The position numbers and the translations under genes were made by a program. From Giesbergeria sp. (GTDB taxonomy: Bacteria; Pseudomonadota; Gammaproteobacteria; Burkholderiales; Burkholderiaceae_C), in NCBI GenBank assembly GCA_017985015.1, contig JAGNYI010000008.1, positions 1 to 64,000 of the forward strand: a DNA stretch of 64,000 bases. The letters are read 5' to 3'. Positions 43,128 to 52,978 of this stretch are shown piece after piece; position 1 is the first letter of the stretch, and each line of letters opens with the position of its first letter. The notes under the pieces are model-generated. The model was not told the DNA's origin. It searched no databases and worked only from the letters and a program-made list of their open reading frames with translations.

Positions 43128-43771
43128 ACCGGATCGCCATCCATATCGTCGACGACGACGCCGACGTGCGCGACGGCCTGGCCTGGCTGTTCGATTCACG
43201 CGGCTACCACGCGGCGACCTGGTCGGGCGGCGATGCGTTCCTGCACGCTATCGGCAAGCTGGCGCCGGACTGGGACCACGCCGTGGTGCTGATGGACATC
43301 CGTATGGAGCCACTTTCCGGTCTGGCCACGTTTGAGCGCCTTCAGCAGCTGGGCTGCCCCTGGCCGGTGCTGTTTCTCACCGGGCACGGCGACGTGGGCA
43401 TGGCGGTGGCAGCGGTGAAGAAGGGTGCCTGGGATTTTCTGGAAAAGCCCTTTCAGGACAACTTGCTGGTGGACCGCATCGAGCAGGCCCTGGCTGCTGC
43501 GAGCGCGCTGCGCGACGCCAATCTGCAGACCCAGCGCCTGCGCGCCGCGCTGGCCAGCCTGAGCCAGCGCGAGCGCGAGGTGCTGGCCGAGCTGATCCGC
43601 GGACACTACAACAAGACCATTGCCGACCACCTGGGCATCACCCAGCGCACCGTGGAGTTTCACCGTGCCAACATCTTCAACAAACTGGGGGTGCAATCGG
43701 CGATCGAGCTGGCGCACCAGTTGGGCCGGCTGGGCGCCTCGCCCGGCGCGGCCGGCGAAGGCGCAGAGTAA
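43124..43771 (+). CDS. dctR: DctR-type response regulator (FixJ/LuxR family)
   Basis: A 215-residue regulator. The receiver has IVDDDADVRDGL, the phospho-Asp in VLMDIRMEP (about residue 56) and the conserved Lys in DFLEKPF. A LuxR-type HTH follows (LSQREREVLAELIRGHYNKT followed by VEFHRANIFNKLG). It overlaps dctS by 4 bp. It should activate the divergent TRAP operon. Confidence 0.92.
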   Translation: MNRIAIHIVDDDADVRDGLAWLFDSRGYHAATWSGGDAFLHAIGKLAPDWDHAVVLMDIRMEPLSGLATFERLQQLGCPWPVLFLTGHGDVGMAVAAVKKGAWDFLEKPFQDNLLVDRIEQALAAASALRDANLQTQRLRAALASLSQREREVLAELIRGHYNKTIADHLGITQRTVEFHRANIFNKLGVQSAIELAHQLGRLGASPGAAGEGAE

Positions 43772-43920
43772 AGGAACGAAGCCAAGGGCCAAGCGGAACA
43801 AGTCCCTGCGCTGCACTGCGACAAACAGCCTGCTTTTTGACAAGCTGGCTCAGGATGAAAAAATGGGTGCGATGGACTTTGCGCGACGCCGCGCGCTGCA
43901 CTGCCTTTCCCTGGAAACCC

Positions 43921-44376
43921 ATGATCCGATTGAAATCGCTCCCCCCCCTCTTCACCGCCCTGGCCCTGCTGGCTGGCAGCGCCGCTGTCAGCGCCCGCGA
44001 CATGGTGGCCGTCAGCCGCCCCGAGATCAACATGCGCTCAGGCGCAGGCACCCAGCACGAGGCGCTGTGGGTTCTCAGCCGCGGCTACCCGCTGGAGGTT
44101 CTGGCGCGCAAGGGGAAGTGGCTCAAGGTGCGCGATTTCGAGAACGACCGGGGCTGGGTCTACCGGCCACTGACCAACGCGGGCACGCCGCACCACGTGG
44201 TCAAGGTCCAGGTGCTCAACATCCGCAGCGCCCCCAGCCTCAAGAGCCGCGTGCTGGCCAAGGCGGCGCACGGCGAAATTCTCAAAACCCTGGAGCGCAA
44301 GCGCGATTGGGTGAAGGTGAAGCAGGAAGGTGGCCCCACGGGCTGGGTGTCGAGGCGGTTGGTGTGGGGCTGGTAG
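43921..44376 (+). CDS. secreted protein with two SH3b domains
   Basis: A 151-residue protein with a signal peptide (cleavage after VSA-RD near 25) and two tandem bacterial SH3 domains. The first has PEINMRSGAGTQHEALWVL and GWVYRPL; the second has QVLNIRSAPSLKSRVLAKA and GWVSRRLVWGW. Such domains bind cell-wall peptides. Earlier in-frame starts exist at 43837, but the ATG at 43921 gives a proper signal peptide. The 3' end overlaps the MOSC frame. Confidence 0.85.
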   Translation: MIRLKSLPPLFTALALLAGSAAVSARDMVAVSRPEINMRSGAGTQHEALWVLSRGYPLEVLARKGKWLKVRDFENDRGWVYRPLTNAGTPHHVVKVQVLNIRSAPSLKSRVLAKAAHGEILKTLERKRDWVKVKQEGGPTGWVSRRLVWGW

Positions 44377-44999
44377 CGCCGCTGCCCGCGCAGCCGCCGC
44401 AAGTTGCCCGCTCAGCACCGGGCCTGCGCGTGCTGAGCCTCAACCTGGGCCGCTGCGAGCGCCTGCGCATTGGCGAGCGCAGCGTGCTGTCGGGGATAGG
44501 CAAGCGTCCGGTGGACGGGCCCGTCGCTGTGGCGCGCCTGGGCCTGGAGGGCGACGAGCAGGCCGACCTCAGCGTGCACGGTGGTCTGGACAAAGCCGTC
44601 TATGCCTACCCGGCAGCGCACTATGCTTTCTGGCACGCCGCACGCCGCGAGCGCAAAGTGAGCCTCTTCGATGAAACGCTGCCCCCGGGCTTCATGGGGG
44701 AGAACCTCACCGTGGAGGGCTTGCTGGAGCACGATGTCTATGTGGGCGACCGCCTGCATTTCCCCGACTGCGTGCTGCGCGTCACCGCGCCGCGCGAACC
44801 TTGCTACAAATTCAATGCCGTCATGGGCTTTGTGCAGGCCGGGCGCACCATGGCGCTGGCGGGAAACTGCGGCTACTACCTGGCTGTGGATCAGCCGGGA
44901 ACGATTGCAGCAGGGCAAGAGGCCTGGCTGCAGGCTGGCCAGCGGGGCCTGAGCATTGCGCGGGCCATCGCCGGCAAGTGGGCCAAGCACGCGCGATAG
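44364..44999 (+). CDS. MOSC domain protein (YiiM-like)
   Basis: A 211-residue MOSC protein. The YiiM pattern is clear: LGLEGDEQADLSVHGGLDKA, FMGENLTVEGLLEHDVYVGD and the conserved cysteine in PREPCYKFNA (about residue 150). YiiM-type proteins use molybdenum cofactor and reduce N-hydroxylated compounds. No ATG is near the domain start; a GTG at 44364 overlapping the SH3 gene by 13 bp is the best choice. The overlap suggests coupled translation. Confidence 0.82.
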   Translation: MGLVAPLPAQPPQVARSAPGLRVLSLNLGRCERLRIGERSVLSGIGKRPVDGPVAVARLGLEGDEQADLSVHGGLDKAVYAYPAAHYAFWHAARRERKVSLFDETLPPGFMGENLTVEGLLEHDVYVGDRLHFPDCVLRVTAPREPCYKFNAVMGFVQAGRTMALAGNCGYYLAVDQPGTIAAGQEAWLQAGQRGLSIARAIAGKWAKHAR

Positions 45000-45021
45000 T
45001 GCGCGCCCCACCCGTTGAATC

Positions 45022-45080
45022 AGTCACTTTTTGATAGCTGTCAACGCTTATCAGATAAGCGCTAGAGCCCTATTTGACTT
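45022..45080 (+). repeat. dispersed palindromic repeat, copy 5
   Basis: Contains ttttgatagctgtcaacgctta, then agataagcgctagagccctatttga, between the convergent MOSC and minE genes. Confidence 0.65.
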
Positions 45081-45086
45081 TGAAAA

Positions 45087-45353
45087 TCAGCGCCCTGCCT
45101 CGGGCAGCTCGATCTTCACCTCCAGCACCTCCAGGTTGTCCTGGCGCTCCAGGCTCACCTTGAGGTCTTCGGGATTGATCTTGACGTATTTGCTGATCAC
45201 TGCCACCAGCTCGCGCTGCAGCGCGGGCAGGTAGTCGGGCTCGGCAGCGTTGCGGCCGCTGCGTTCGTGCGCCAGGATGATCTGCAGGCGTTCCTTGGCG
45301 ACGCTGGCGGTTTTCTTCTTTTCGCCCAGCAGGAAGGAGAGAAAGGACGCCAT
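45087..45353 (-). CDS. minE: cell division topological specificity factor MinE
   Basis: An 88-residue MinE of normal length. The N-terminal MinD-binding helix ([17 protein letters not shown], about 17-33) and the dimerisation domain ([20 protein letters not shown]) are conserved. It stimulates MinD ATPase and keeps the inhibitor MinCD away from midcell. It starts 3 bp after minD in the minC-minD-minE operon. Confidence 0.97.
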   Translation of the reverse strand: MASFLSFLLGEKKKTASVAKERLQIILAHERSGRNAAEPDYLPALQRELVAVISKYVKINPEDLKVSLERQDNLEVLEVKIELPEAGR

Positions 45354-45356
45354 GGC

Positions 45357-46172
45357 TTATTTGCTCCCGAACAGGCGTTTGAAGAAGCCGGGTTTCTCGG
45401 CATCGATAAAGCGCAGCGGCTTGTCCTGGCCGAGGAACCGGTCGATCACGTCCTTGTAGGCCTCGGACACGTCGGTGCCCTGCAGGTGAATGGCAGGCAG
45501 CCCCTGGTTGGAGGCCTGCAGCACCACTTCGGATTCCGGGATGACGCCAATCAGCTTGATGCGCAGGATGTCCTGAATGTCTTCCAGGCTCAGCATCTGC
45601 CCTTCCTGCACACGGCCGGGGTTGTAGCGGGTGATGAGCAAATGCTCCCTGATGGGCTCGCCGCCTTCAATGGCGCGCTTGGTCTTGCTGCCCAGCATGC
45701 CCAGGATGCGGTCCGAGTCGCGCACCGACGACACCTCGGGGTTGGTGACCAGCAGCGCCTCGTCGGCAAAGTGCATGGCCATCAGCGCACCGCTCTCGAT
45801 GCCGGCGGGGGAATCGCAGACGATGTATTCAAAGTCCATCGCTGCCAGGTCTTCGAGCACCTTGCCCACGCCGTCCAGCGTGAGAGCGTCCTTGTCGCGC
45901 GTCTGGCTGGCGGCGAGCACGAACAGGTTGTCGCTGTTCTTGTCCTTGATGAGCGCCTGGTTCAGGTTGGATTCGCCCTGGATCACGTTGATCAGGTCGT
46001 ACACCACGCGGCGCTCGCACCCCATGATGAGGTCGAGGTTGCGCAGGCCGACGTCAAAGTCGATCACGGCGGTCTTGTGGCCGCGCAGGGCGAGGCCGGA
46101 AGCAAAGGCGGCACTGGTGGTGGTTTTGCCCACGCCACCCTTGCCGGAAGTCACGACGACGATTTTGGCCAT
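45357..46172 (-). CDS. minD: septum-site-determining ATPase MinD
   Basis: A 271-residue deviant-Walker ATPase. GKGGVGKTTTSAAFASGLA is at residues 10-28, DFDVGLRNLDLIMG near 40, and the membrane-targeting helix FFKRLFG is at the C-terminus. ATP-bound dimers attach to the membrane and recruit MinC. Middle gene of minCDE, 44 bp after minC. Confidence 0.98.
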   Translation of the reverse strand: MAKIVVVTSGKGGVGKTTTSAAFASGLALRGHKTAVIDFDVGLRNLDLIMGCERRVVYDLINVIQGESNLNQALIKDKNSDNLFVLAASQTRDKDALTLDGVGKVLEDLAAMDFEYIVCDSPAGIESGALMAMHFADEALLVTNPEVSSVRDSDRILGMLGSKTKRAIEGGEPIREHLLITRYNPGRVQEGQMLSLEDIQDILRIKLIGVIPESEVVLQASNQGLPAIHLQGTDVSEAYKDVIDRFLGQDKPLRFIDAEKPGFFKRLFGSK

Positions 46173-46216
46173 GTGTAGTACGTATTGAAAAGAGAAAATT
46201 CAGAGAAAAACGGGGC

Positions 46217-46966
46217 TTACAAAGGCTCGATCAGCAGCTTCTCGCCGTCGAGCCGCACCTGGGCCGGCTTGCCCAGCACCTCGGGCGGTATCGCCACCTC
46301 GGTGGTGCGGTAGATGCCGGCAATGGACACCAGCTGTGGTTCCATGCAGGTCGTGAAAATGCGCGCCTCGGTGTTGCCGCGCGCGCCGGCAATGGCGCGG
46401 CCGCGCAGCGGGGCGTAGACGTGGATATTTCCATCGGCAATCACCTCGGCGCCAAAGCTGACCACAGCCAGCACCACCAGATCTGCGCCGCGGGCATAGA
46501 CCTGCTGGCCTGAGCGCAGCGGCTTGTCGATCACCACCGTCGCCGGACCGGGGACCTGCACCTCGCGCACCACTTCAATTTCGTGCACCACCTCATGCAC
46601 CACTTCCCGCGCAGCGCTCTCGGTGCGCGCGGGCCCGGCCTCCGGAGCCGCGGCCAGACCGGCAGCAACGGCTGCGGCCATTTGCTCCGGATTGCCCCCT
46701 CGCACCGCCACGGGCAGCGTGGCGTGGGCGCGCAGCACGGCGCACAGTCCGGGAAAATCGATGGCCTCCTGCAACTCGCGCAGCCACGCCAGATCGATCA
46801 GCACGGCGTCGTTGTCGAAGAAGCCGGGATCGTCCTGCAGGCGCTCGGCCAGCTCGCTGGCGAGCAGCGCCGGGTCGGGAGAGCGCAGCAGCACGGCCAA
46901 CACGGGCAGCGAAGCGCTCTTGAGCTCAATACGGGTGCGGGCCAGGCCCGCCGTGTCTGCGGCCAT
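46217..46966 (-). CDS. minC: septum-site-determining protein MinC
   Basis: A 249-residue FtsZ polymerisation inhibitor. The N-terminal domain (about 1-100) leads through an acidic/valine-rich linker (VVHEVVHEIEVVREVQVPGP) to the C-terminal beta-helix, which binds MinD (RSGQQVYARGADLVVLAVVS, GRAIAGARGN). The ATG at 46966 gives the normal length. First gene of minCDE; the 285 bp before it show no other feature. Confidence 0.95.
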   Translation of the reverse strand: MAADTAGLARTRIELKSASLPVLAVLLRSPDPALLASELAERLQDDPGFFDNDAVLIDLAWLRELQEAIDFPGLCAVLRAHATLPVAVRGGNPEQMAAAVAAGLAAAPEAGPARTESAAREVVHEVVHEIEVVREVQVPGPATVVIDKPLRSGQQVYARGADLVVLAVVSFGAEVIADGNIHVYAPLRGRAIAGARGNTEARIFTTCMEPQLVSIAGIYRTTEVAIPPEVLGKPAQVRLDGEKLLIEPL

Positions 46967-47251
46967 GAAGTCTCTGCGTTGCGCCCGGCTCTTCCAGGCG
47001 CGCGAAAAGGCCCGAGTGTACTTGGGCGTGCCGCAGCGCCTGCGGGTGTGCGGGCGGCCTGCCCAGATGCGCTCAGGCGCAAGCATCGTGCTGCCAGGAA
47101 TCGCTCCGGCTCACCGCGCCAGTACGGCATGGTGCAAACCCCAGGGCGCAGGAACCCAGCATTTCTGTCACGATGGTGGGCCGCCTATCCTGGGCACGTG
47201 TTCAAGCGCTTCGCCATTTTTTGAAGCCGCCCGACCCTGCGGGAGAGCCCT

Positions 47252-49756
47252 TTGAACCAGCACCTGCCTTTTTTCAGTACTCTGGCGCTGCAGGACGCGC
47301 TCCAGTTGTCCCGGGAAATGCTGGAGCATCTCCCGGTGGGCATTGCCCTGTTCGACCCCGAGCTGCGTGTTTTGTCCATCAACCGCCTGGCCATCCGGAT
47401 GCTGGAGTTTCCGCAGGAGCTGTTCTCCGGCGAGATGCCCTCACTGGAGGATTTGCTTTACTTCAATGCCTGCCGTGGCGAATACGGCCCTGGCGATCCG
47501 CACGAACAGACCCGCCAGCGCATGGAGCTGGCGCTGAAGCTCGAAGCGCACCGCTTTGTGCGCCAACGCCCTGACGGCGTCGTGCTCGACGTCATTGGCG
47601 CGCCCCTGCCCGGCGGCGGTTTCGTCAGCATCTACACCGACATCACCGAGCGCGAGCGCAATGCCACGGCCATGCGCGACCAGGCCCTGTACCTGAGCAG
47701 CGTGCTGGCGCACCTGCCGCAGGGCATCTCGGTGTTTGACGAACAGTTGCGCCTCAAATGCTGGAACCAAAAGTTTCTCGAGGTGCTCGACCTGCCGCCA
47801 GCGGGGGTCTATCCCGACGTGGCGTTCGAGGACCTGATCCGCTACCCGGCCGAGCGCGGTGAGTTCGGCCCCGGTGACCCCGAAGCCTATGTACAACAAC
47901 GCCGAAAAGGGGCCCTGCGGTTTGAGCCCCACCGGCTCGAACGCACCCGGCCCACGGGCCGCACACACCTGATCGAGGGCTGCCCCATGCAGGCCGACGG
48001 GCGTACGGTGGGCTTCGTCACCAGCTACACCGATATCACCGAGAACAAGGCGCGCGAGGCCGCCCTGACCGAGAAGAACGCGCTGCTCCAGACCCTGGCC
48101 GACAACCTGCCTTGCGGCGTGAGCGTCTTCGACAAGGATCTGCACCTGGTGCTGATGAACGACGAGGCCATCCGCCTGCTGGGCTTTACCCGCGAGCTGG
48201 TCAACCAGTGCCCCCATTTTTCCGAACTGGCGCGCTTCAATGCCGAGCGGGGTGAATACGGCGCGGTAGATGTGGAAGCTTTCGTGGCAGATCTCACGGC
48301 CAAGGCGCTTCACCCCACACACCACCGCATGGAGCGCGTACGGCCCAACGGGGTCGTCATTGATCTGGTGGGGGCCCCCATACCGCACGGTGGTTTGGTC
48401 ACCCTCTACTCCGACGTCACCGAGCAGCGCAACGCCGCGCGCGCCATCGAACGCCTGGCGCACCACGACACCCTGACCGGCCTGGCCAACCGCTACGCGC
48501 TGGAGGCACGGCTGGACCAGCTCGTGGCCGACGCGCGGCGCCACGACCGCCGGCTGGCCGTGCTGTTCCTCGACATGGACAACTTCAAGGGCATCAACGA
48601 CAGCATGGGCCACAGCGTAGGGGACGAGTTTCTGCGCGTGACGGCACAGCGCCTGCGCAGCGCCGTGCGCGAGAACGACATCGTGGCCCGGCTCGGTGGG
48701 GACGAGTTCGTGGTGGTACTTTCGGACATGGGCGAACCCCAGCATGCCCTGTCGGCAGCCACCAAGTTGCTGGAGAAGTTGTCCCAACCGGTCACCCTGG
48801 CCGGGCAGGAGCTGAGCCCCTCCACCTCCATCGGCATCTGCTTCTTTCCACAGGACGGACGCGACCGCGGCAGCCTGATGCAAAGCGCCGACATCGCCAT
48901 GTACCAGGCCAAGCAGATGGGCAAAGGCACCTACCGCTGCTTCGACCCGGCCATGATGGCCGTGGCCACCCAGCGCGCGGCCATGGAGCGGGCGCTGAAA
49001 GAAGCGGTCGCACTCGAGCGCTTCGAGGTGCACTACCAGCCGCTGGTGGACTGCCGCACCCGCGCGGTGCTGGGGTGCGAGGCCCTGATTCGCTGGCAAC
49101 ACCCCGACGGCCATTGGATCGCGCCGCTTGATTTCATCCCCCTGGCGGAGGAACTGGGCCTGATCAACCAGGTGGGCAAACTGGTGCTGCAGCTGGCCTG
49201 CAGCACCCTGGCCCTGTGGCACCGCGAGGGATTCACACATCTGGGCATGTCGGTCAATCTCAGCGCGGTGCAGTTGCGCAATCCGCTCCTGCCCGAACAG
49301 ATCGCCGAAACACTGCAAATCAACGGCCTGTCGGCGGCCGCCTTGACGCTGGAGATCACGGAATCCGTGGCCATGCAGGACCCCCAGACCAGCATCGAGC
49401 GGCTGGAGCAGATTCGCGCCCTGGGCGTGCGCCTGGCCATGGACGACTTCGGCACCGGCTACTCCTCGCTCGCCTACCTCAAGCGCCTTCCGCTCAACAT
49501 CCTCAAGCTCGACCGCAGCTTTGTGCAGGATCTGGAATCGAACCCCAACGACGCCGCCATCTGCACCGCCACCATCGGCCTGGCACACCACCTGGGACTG
49601 GCTGTGGTGGCAGAAGGCGTGGAGACCGAGGGGCAGCATGCCTTCCTCGACCGCCTGGGCTGCGACGTGTGCCAGGGCTACCTGTTCAGCCGCCCGTTGC
49701 CCGGCGACGCGCTGCGGCGATGGCTGGGCGGCCTGCCGGGTGTCAGCACGGCGTGA
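47252..49756 (+). CDS. triple PAS, GGDEF and EAL protein (cyclic-di-GMP turnover)
   Basis: An 834-residue cytoplasmic protein without membrane helices. Three PAS_7-type domains at about 20-135, 145-265 and 275-390 share LP.GI.VFD...L, a FN/RYPAERGEYGPGD block and a GAP.P.GG..S.YTDITE block. The GGDEF domain (about 400-565) has an intact GGDEF at 482-486 and an RxxD inhibitory site (REND) five residues before it. The EAL domain (about 575-825) has EALIRW near 610 and DDFGTGYSSLAYLKRLP. Both enzyme activities may be present. The start is TTG at 47252 after GGGAGAG. Confidence 0.9.
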   Translation: MNQHLPFFSTLALQDALQLSREMLEHLPVGIALFDPELRVLSINRLAIRMLEFPQELFSGEMPSLEDLLYFNACRGEYGPGDPHEQTRQRMELALKLEAHRFVRQRPDGVVLDVIGAPLPGGGFVSIYTDITERERNATAMRDQALYLSSVLAHLPQGISVFDEQLRLKCWNQKFLEVLDLPPAGVYPDVAFEDLIRYPAERGEFGPGDPEAYVQQRRKGALRFEPHRLERTRPTGRTHLIEGCPMQADGRTVGFVTSYTDITENKAREAALTEKNALLQTLADNLPCGVSVFDKDLHLVLMNDEAIRLLGFTRELVNQCPHFSELARFNAERGEYGAVDVEAFVADLTAKALHPTHHRMERVRPNGVVIDLVGAPIPHGGLVTLYSDVTEQRNAARAIERLAHHDTLTGLANRYALEARLDQLVADARRHDRRLAVLFLDMDNFKGINDSMGHSVGDEFLRVTAQRLRSAVRENDIVARLGGDEFVVVLSDMGEPQHALSAATKLLEKLSQPVTLAGQELSPSTSIGICFFPQDGRDRGSLMQSADIAMYQAKQMGKGTYRCFDPAMMAVATQRAAMERALKEAVALERFEVHYQPLVDCRTRAVLGCEALIRWQHPDGHWIAPLDFIPLAEELGLINQVGKLVLQLACSTLALWHREGFTHLGMSVNLSAVQLRNPLLPEQIAETLQINGLSAAALTLEITESVAMQDPQTSIERLEQIRALGVRLAMDDFGTGYSSLAYLKRLPLNILKLDRSFVQDLESNPNDAAICTATIGLAHHLGLAVVAEGVETEGQHAFLDRLGCDVCQGYLFSRPLPGDALRRWLGGLPGVSTA

Positions 49757-49909
49757 GCAAGGGTCTGCCTTGCCCTACGCCGCCCTGCGAAGACAGAAAT
49801 GCAAATAGAAACGCCGTTTTCCATCGGCAGTGTTCCAATCGCCCGGCACAGCGCGGCGGCCCCGAGCGGTTCGCGAGCGCATCACTCGTTTTCAAGAAGG
49901 ATTTTTGAG

Positions 49910-51430
49910 ATGACCACCGCCCCCAGTCTGACTCCTGCGCACTCGCGCGCCACAAGCCTTTTGCGACCCGTTGTGGCGCTGGGCTGCGCCCTGGTGGCCT
50001 TGACGGGCTGTGGCGGCGGCTCTGGCGACACGGCGCAGCCACCCGCAGCCAACCTCGCGGCACCCACGAACTTCACGGTGAGCAACCTCGGAACCTTCGG
50101 ATGGAGCGCGACACCTGGCGCCAACCGTTATGAACTGTTTGTGGACCCGGACGGCGCGGGCCCGCTGGCAGAGGCCAAGGCAGACGATTACAACCAGGCC
50201 ACCGGCACCGGATTTACTTACGCTCAAGCGGGGATTCAACAGATTTCAGGCTCCCTCAACGCAACCGCCTCTGCGTCCAGCCTGGCAGCAAGCCTCAACG
50301 CCCACTACCGCCTGCGCGCGTGCGACGTCAGCGGTTGCGGCGCTTTTACGGCGGCGAAGACCTATGACATTGTCAATGCCATCAGCCACGAATTCCCCTC
50401 GGGACGTGTCGCCACCAAATTTACCTACGGTTTGGACGGCTATCCGCGGCTATCCAAGGACGGCCTGACATTGGTCATCGGCCAGTCGAGCCCCGCCGCC
50501 GACTCTGCTGTGTACGTTTTCACGCGCCCCAGCAGCGCGCAACCATGGCAGCCACAAACGGTTCTGCGCTCCGGCAAAAGCTATTTCGGGGAGAAGGTCG
50601 CGCTCTCCTCGGACGGCAGCACCCTGGCCATACAAGGAATGGAACCAACCAACGGCAATGTCAATGCGCTCACTAGTGTGGTGTACCTCTACCAGCGCAG
50701 CGGCAGTACCTGGGATCAGCAAGCCTCTCTGGAAGCACCCACCGCACCATCGGCATGCCCACAACCATGCCGCGCTGGGAGCATTGGTCATTTGGCGCTG
50801 TCTGCCAATGGCAACCTGCTTGCTACATCGCTGAGCTTCAACACACCCGCAGGCGTCGGTTCCACATCCATTGGCGCCGTAGTGACCTACGTCCGCAATG
50901 GAACATCGTGGTCTCAACAAGCCTTGCTGGAAACGGGCGGCAAATCTGTGGATCTATTGGCTCTGGCAGCAGACGGCAAAACCTTGGCAGTGAATCAAGG
51001 CGCTTTTTATCTTGGCGCCCCCTCACCACAGACGACCACCCCTTTCGCGCTGGTCTTTACCCAGCAAAATGGCACGTGGAGCCAGCAAGCCCGCATTCCC
51101 GTAGGCATTGTGTACCTGGTGACTGTTGGGGCTAGCTCGCTCAGCACCATGGAGCTGTCTGGCGATGGCAACACCCTCGCCATCCTTGCCAGCAATGATC
51201 CTGGGCGTCAGCCCCCAGAACTCGACATCAAGCCAGCGGATCTCTCGTGTGGCCCGATGGTGGGCAGCTTGTATATGGCACTGTATGCACGCAATAGCAG
51301 CACCTGGCAACGGCAAGCCGCGATCTCGCGCGGAAATGCAGACTCCTGGGCACTGGCCAGCGACGGCAACGCCGTGTTCTACGGCAACGCACTGTTCACG
51401 CGCAGCAACGGCACCTGGGCTTGCCCTTGA
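49910..51430 (+). CDS. lipoprotein with repeated propeller-like units
   Basis: A 506-residue protein with a lipobox (LTGC, Cys near 35) followed by GGGSGDT. After a fibronectin-like domain (about 50-150) come five units of about 60 residues. Each pairs LS.DG.TLA(I/V) with Y..R.G.TW.QQA.L (for example YQRSGSTWDQQASLEAP and YVRNGTSWSQQALLETG). The pattern resembles FG-GAP/WD40-like propellers of surface proteins. Function unknown; probably outer-membrane anchored. An in-frame ATG 37 codons upstream lacks a leader. Confidence 0.7.
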   Translation: MTTAPSLTPAHSRATSLLRPVVALGCALVALTGCGGGSGDTAQPPAANLAAPTNFTVSNLGTFGWSATPGANRYELFVDPDGAGPLAEAKADDYNQATGTGFTYAQAGIQQISGSLNATASASSLAASLNAHYRLRACDVSGCGAFTAAKTYDIVNAISHEFPSGRVATKFTYGLDGYPRLSKDGLTLVIGQSSPAADSAVYVFTRPSSAQPWQPQTVLRSGKSYFGEKVALSSDGSTLAIQGMEPTNGNVNALTSVVYLYQRSGSTWDQQASLEAPTAPSACPQPCRAGSIGHLALSANGNLLATSLSFNTPAGVGSTSIGAVVTYVRNGTSWSQQALLETGGKSVDLLALAADGKTLAVNQGAFYLGAPSPQTTTPFALVFTQQNGTWSQQARIPVGIVYLVTVGASSLSTMELSGDGNTLAILASNDPGRQPPELDIKPADLSCGPMVGSLYMALYARNSSTWQRQAAISRGNADSWALASDGNAVFYGNALFTRSNGTWACP

Positions 51431-51526
51431 TCGGCTGCTGCGCGAGGGGCCTGCCGAGCTTTGGGGCCAGACAAAGCGCGGCTCGGTGTACCCGGTGGCA
51501 TCGAGCCCTGCATTAGCATCGGCACC

Positions 51527-52468
51527 ATGCCCCTGACGCGAAAGCCCCACCTCGACACGCTCTCCATTGCCTTGCTGCTCGCCTGCTGCATGTTCTGGGG
51601 CTTTCAGCAGGTGCTGATCAAAGCCACTGTGGCCGAGGTGGCGCCGGTGTTCCAGGGCTTTGTGCGTTTTGTCATGGCGAGCGTCGCTGTCCTGCTCTGG
51701 TGCCTGTGGCGCGGCGTGCCGGTGAGCCCCTTGCACGAGGGCCGCCAGAACCGCGGGGCGCTTTGGGGCGGACTGCTGGCCGGGGCGCTGTTTGCCGGTG
51801 AATTCGCGTGCATCTATATCGGGCTGCAGTACACGCAGGCTTCGCGCCTGACGGTGTTTTTGTATTGCGCGCCGTTCTGGGTGGCCCTGATTTTGCCGCG
51901 CTTGGTCGCTGGCGAAGGCCTGCGCGGCTGGCAATGGCTGGGTCTGGCGGGCGCCTTCGTGGGCGCGGCGCTGGCGCTGGGCGACGGGTTGTGGCACCCC
52001 GCTGTGCAGACCCAGCCGCTGGCCTGGGTGGGCGACCTGCTGGGCCTGGCCGCCGGACTGATGTGGGCGCTGACTACCGTGGTGATCCGCAGCACCCCGA
52101 TGGGCCGCATTGCCCCCGCCAAGCAGCTGCTCTACCAGGTTGGGGTGAGCGCGGCCGTCCTTCCCTTTCTGTCGCTTGCGCTCGGCGAGACCTGGTCTTT
52201 GCAACTGAGCGGCTTTGCCTGGGCCTCGCTGCTGCTCCAATCGCTGGTGGGCGCGTTTGCCAGCTACCTGGCGTGGATGTGGATGCTGGCGCACTACAAC
52301 GCCACCAAGATGTCGTCCTTTGTCTTTTTGACGCCGGTGTTTGCCTTGCTCTTTGGCGCGTTCTGGCTGGGCGAGACCATCACCCCCGGCCTGCTGGCGG
52401 CGCTAACGCTGGTGGCAGTGGGCATCATCGTCGTCAACCGCCGCCCCCGGATGGCGGCTGGCGCGTAG
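51527..52468 (+). CDS. EamA/DMT superfamily transporter
   Basis: A 313-residue membrane protein with ten predicted helices in two EamA repeats (FWGFQQVLIKATVAEVAPVF first, LGLAAGLMWALTTVVIRSTP second). Members export amino acids, nucleotides or metabolites. The second half ends in MSSFVFLTPVFALLFGAFWLGE, a DMT hallmark. No neighbour points to a substrate. Confidence 0.88.
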   Translation: MPLTRKPHLDTLSIALLLACCMFWGFQQVLIKATVAEVAPVFQGFVRFVMASVAVLLWCLWRGVPVSPLHEGRQNRGALWGGLLAGALFAGEFACIYIGLQYTQASRLTVFLYCAPFWVALILPRLVAGEGLRGWQWLGLAGAFVGAALALGDGLWHPAVQTQPLAWVGDLLGLAAGLMWALTTVVIRSTPMGRIAPAKQLLYQVGVSAAVLPFLSLALGETWSLQLSGFAWASLLLQSLVGAFASYLAWMWMLAHYNATKMSSFVFLTPVFALLFGAFWLGETITPGLLAALTLVAVGIIVVNRRPRMAAGA

Positions 52469-52591
52469 GTTTTCCGCCGACACGCAGGCCCGCGCTGCCC
52501 TGACGCGCACCAACCCCCGGCCCGCGCACAGTGAAGGCGCGGCGGCGCGCAGCCCGCACATCGCCGCAACACAAGCAAAAGGAGGCTCTCC

Positions 52592-52921
52592 ATGGCCCAC
52601 AGCAATCTTCTGGGCGGCGACAGCATCGCCGTGCAACCCGATGGCCGCAGCGCCGAGGCGCTGGGCACCAGCGGCAATTCCGACAGCGGCAGCGACGTGG
52701 TGGGCACGCTCAGCCGCGCCGAACTGCAAAGCGACAGCGACGCCACCGGCACCGGCGAGCAATCGGACGTAGAGCGCGACAACGCTGCTGCCGCGAGCGA
52801 CATCCGCCCGGACCGCGTGCGCGGCAGCGAGGGCTTGCAGGCCCCCGGCACGGCTGCCAGAGAAATAGACCAGCTAGCCAGCGACGACGACGCCGCGCCC
52901 GGCGAAGATCCGTCGGTCTGA
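52592..52921 (+). CDS. small acidic protein of unknown function
   Basis: A 109-residue protein, strongly acidic and rich in Ser, Gly, Asp and Ala, with no cysteine or membrane segment. The ribosome binding site AAAGGAGG is excellent, which supports expression. It starts MAHSNLLGGDSIAVQPDGRS and is probably disordered. I know no function; similar acidic proteins are annotated as hypothetical in relatives. 71 bp before a dispersed repeat. Confidence 0.65.
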   Translation: MAHSNLLGGDSIAVQPDGRSAEALGTSGNSDSGSDVVGTLSRAELQSDSDATGTGEQSDVERDNAAAASDIRPDRVRGSEGLQAPGTAAREIDQLASDDDAAPGEDPSV

Positions 52922-52978
52922 GAGCGGCGCGCTTTTGCTTGCGACGGTCCAAGTCAGGCGCCGCCTGTGGGGCGCATA

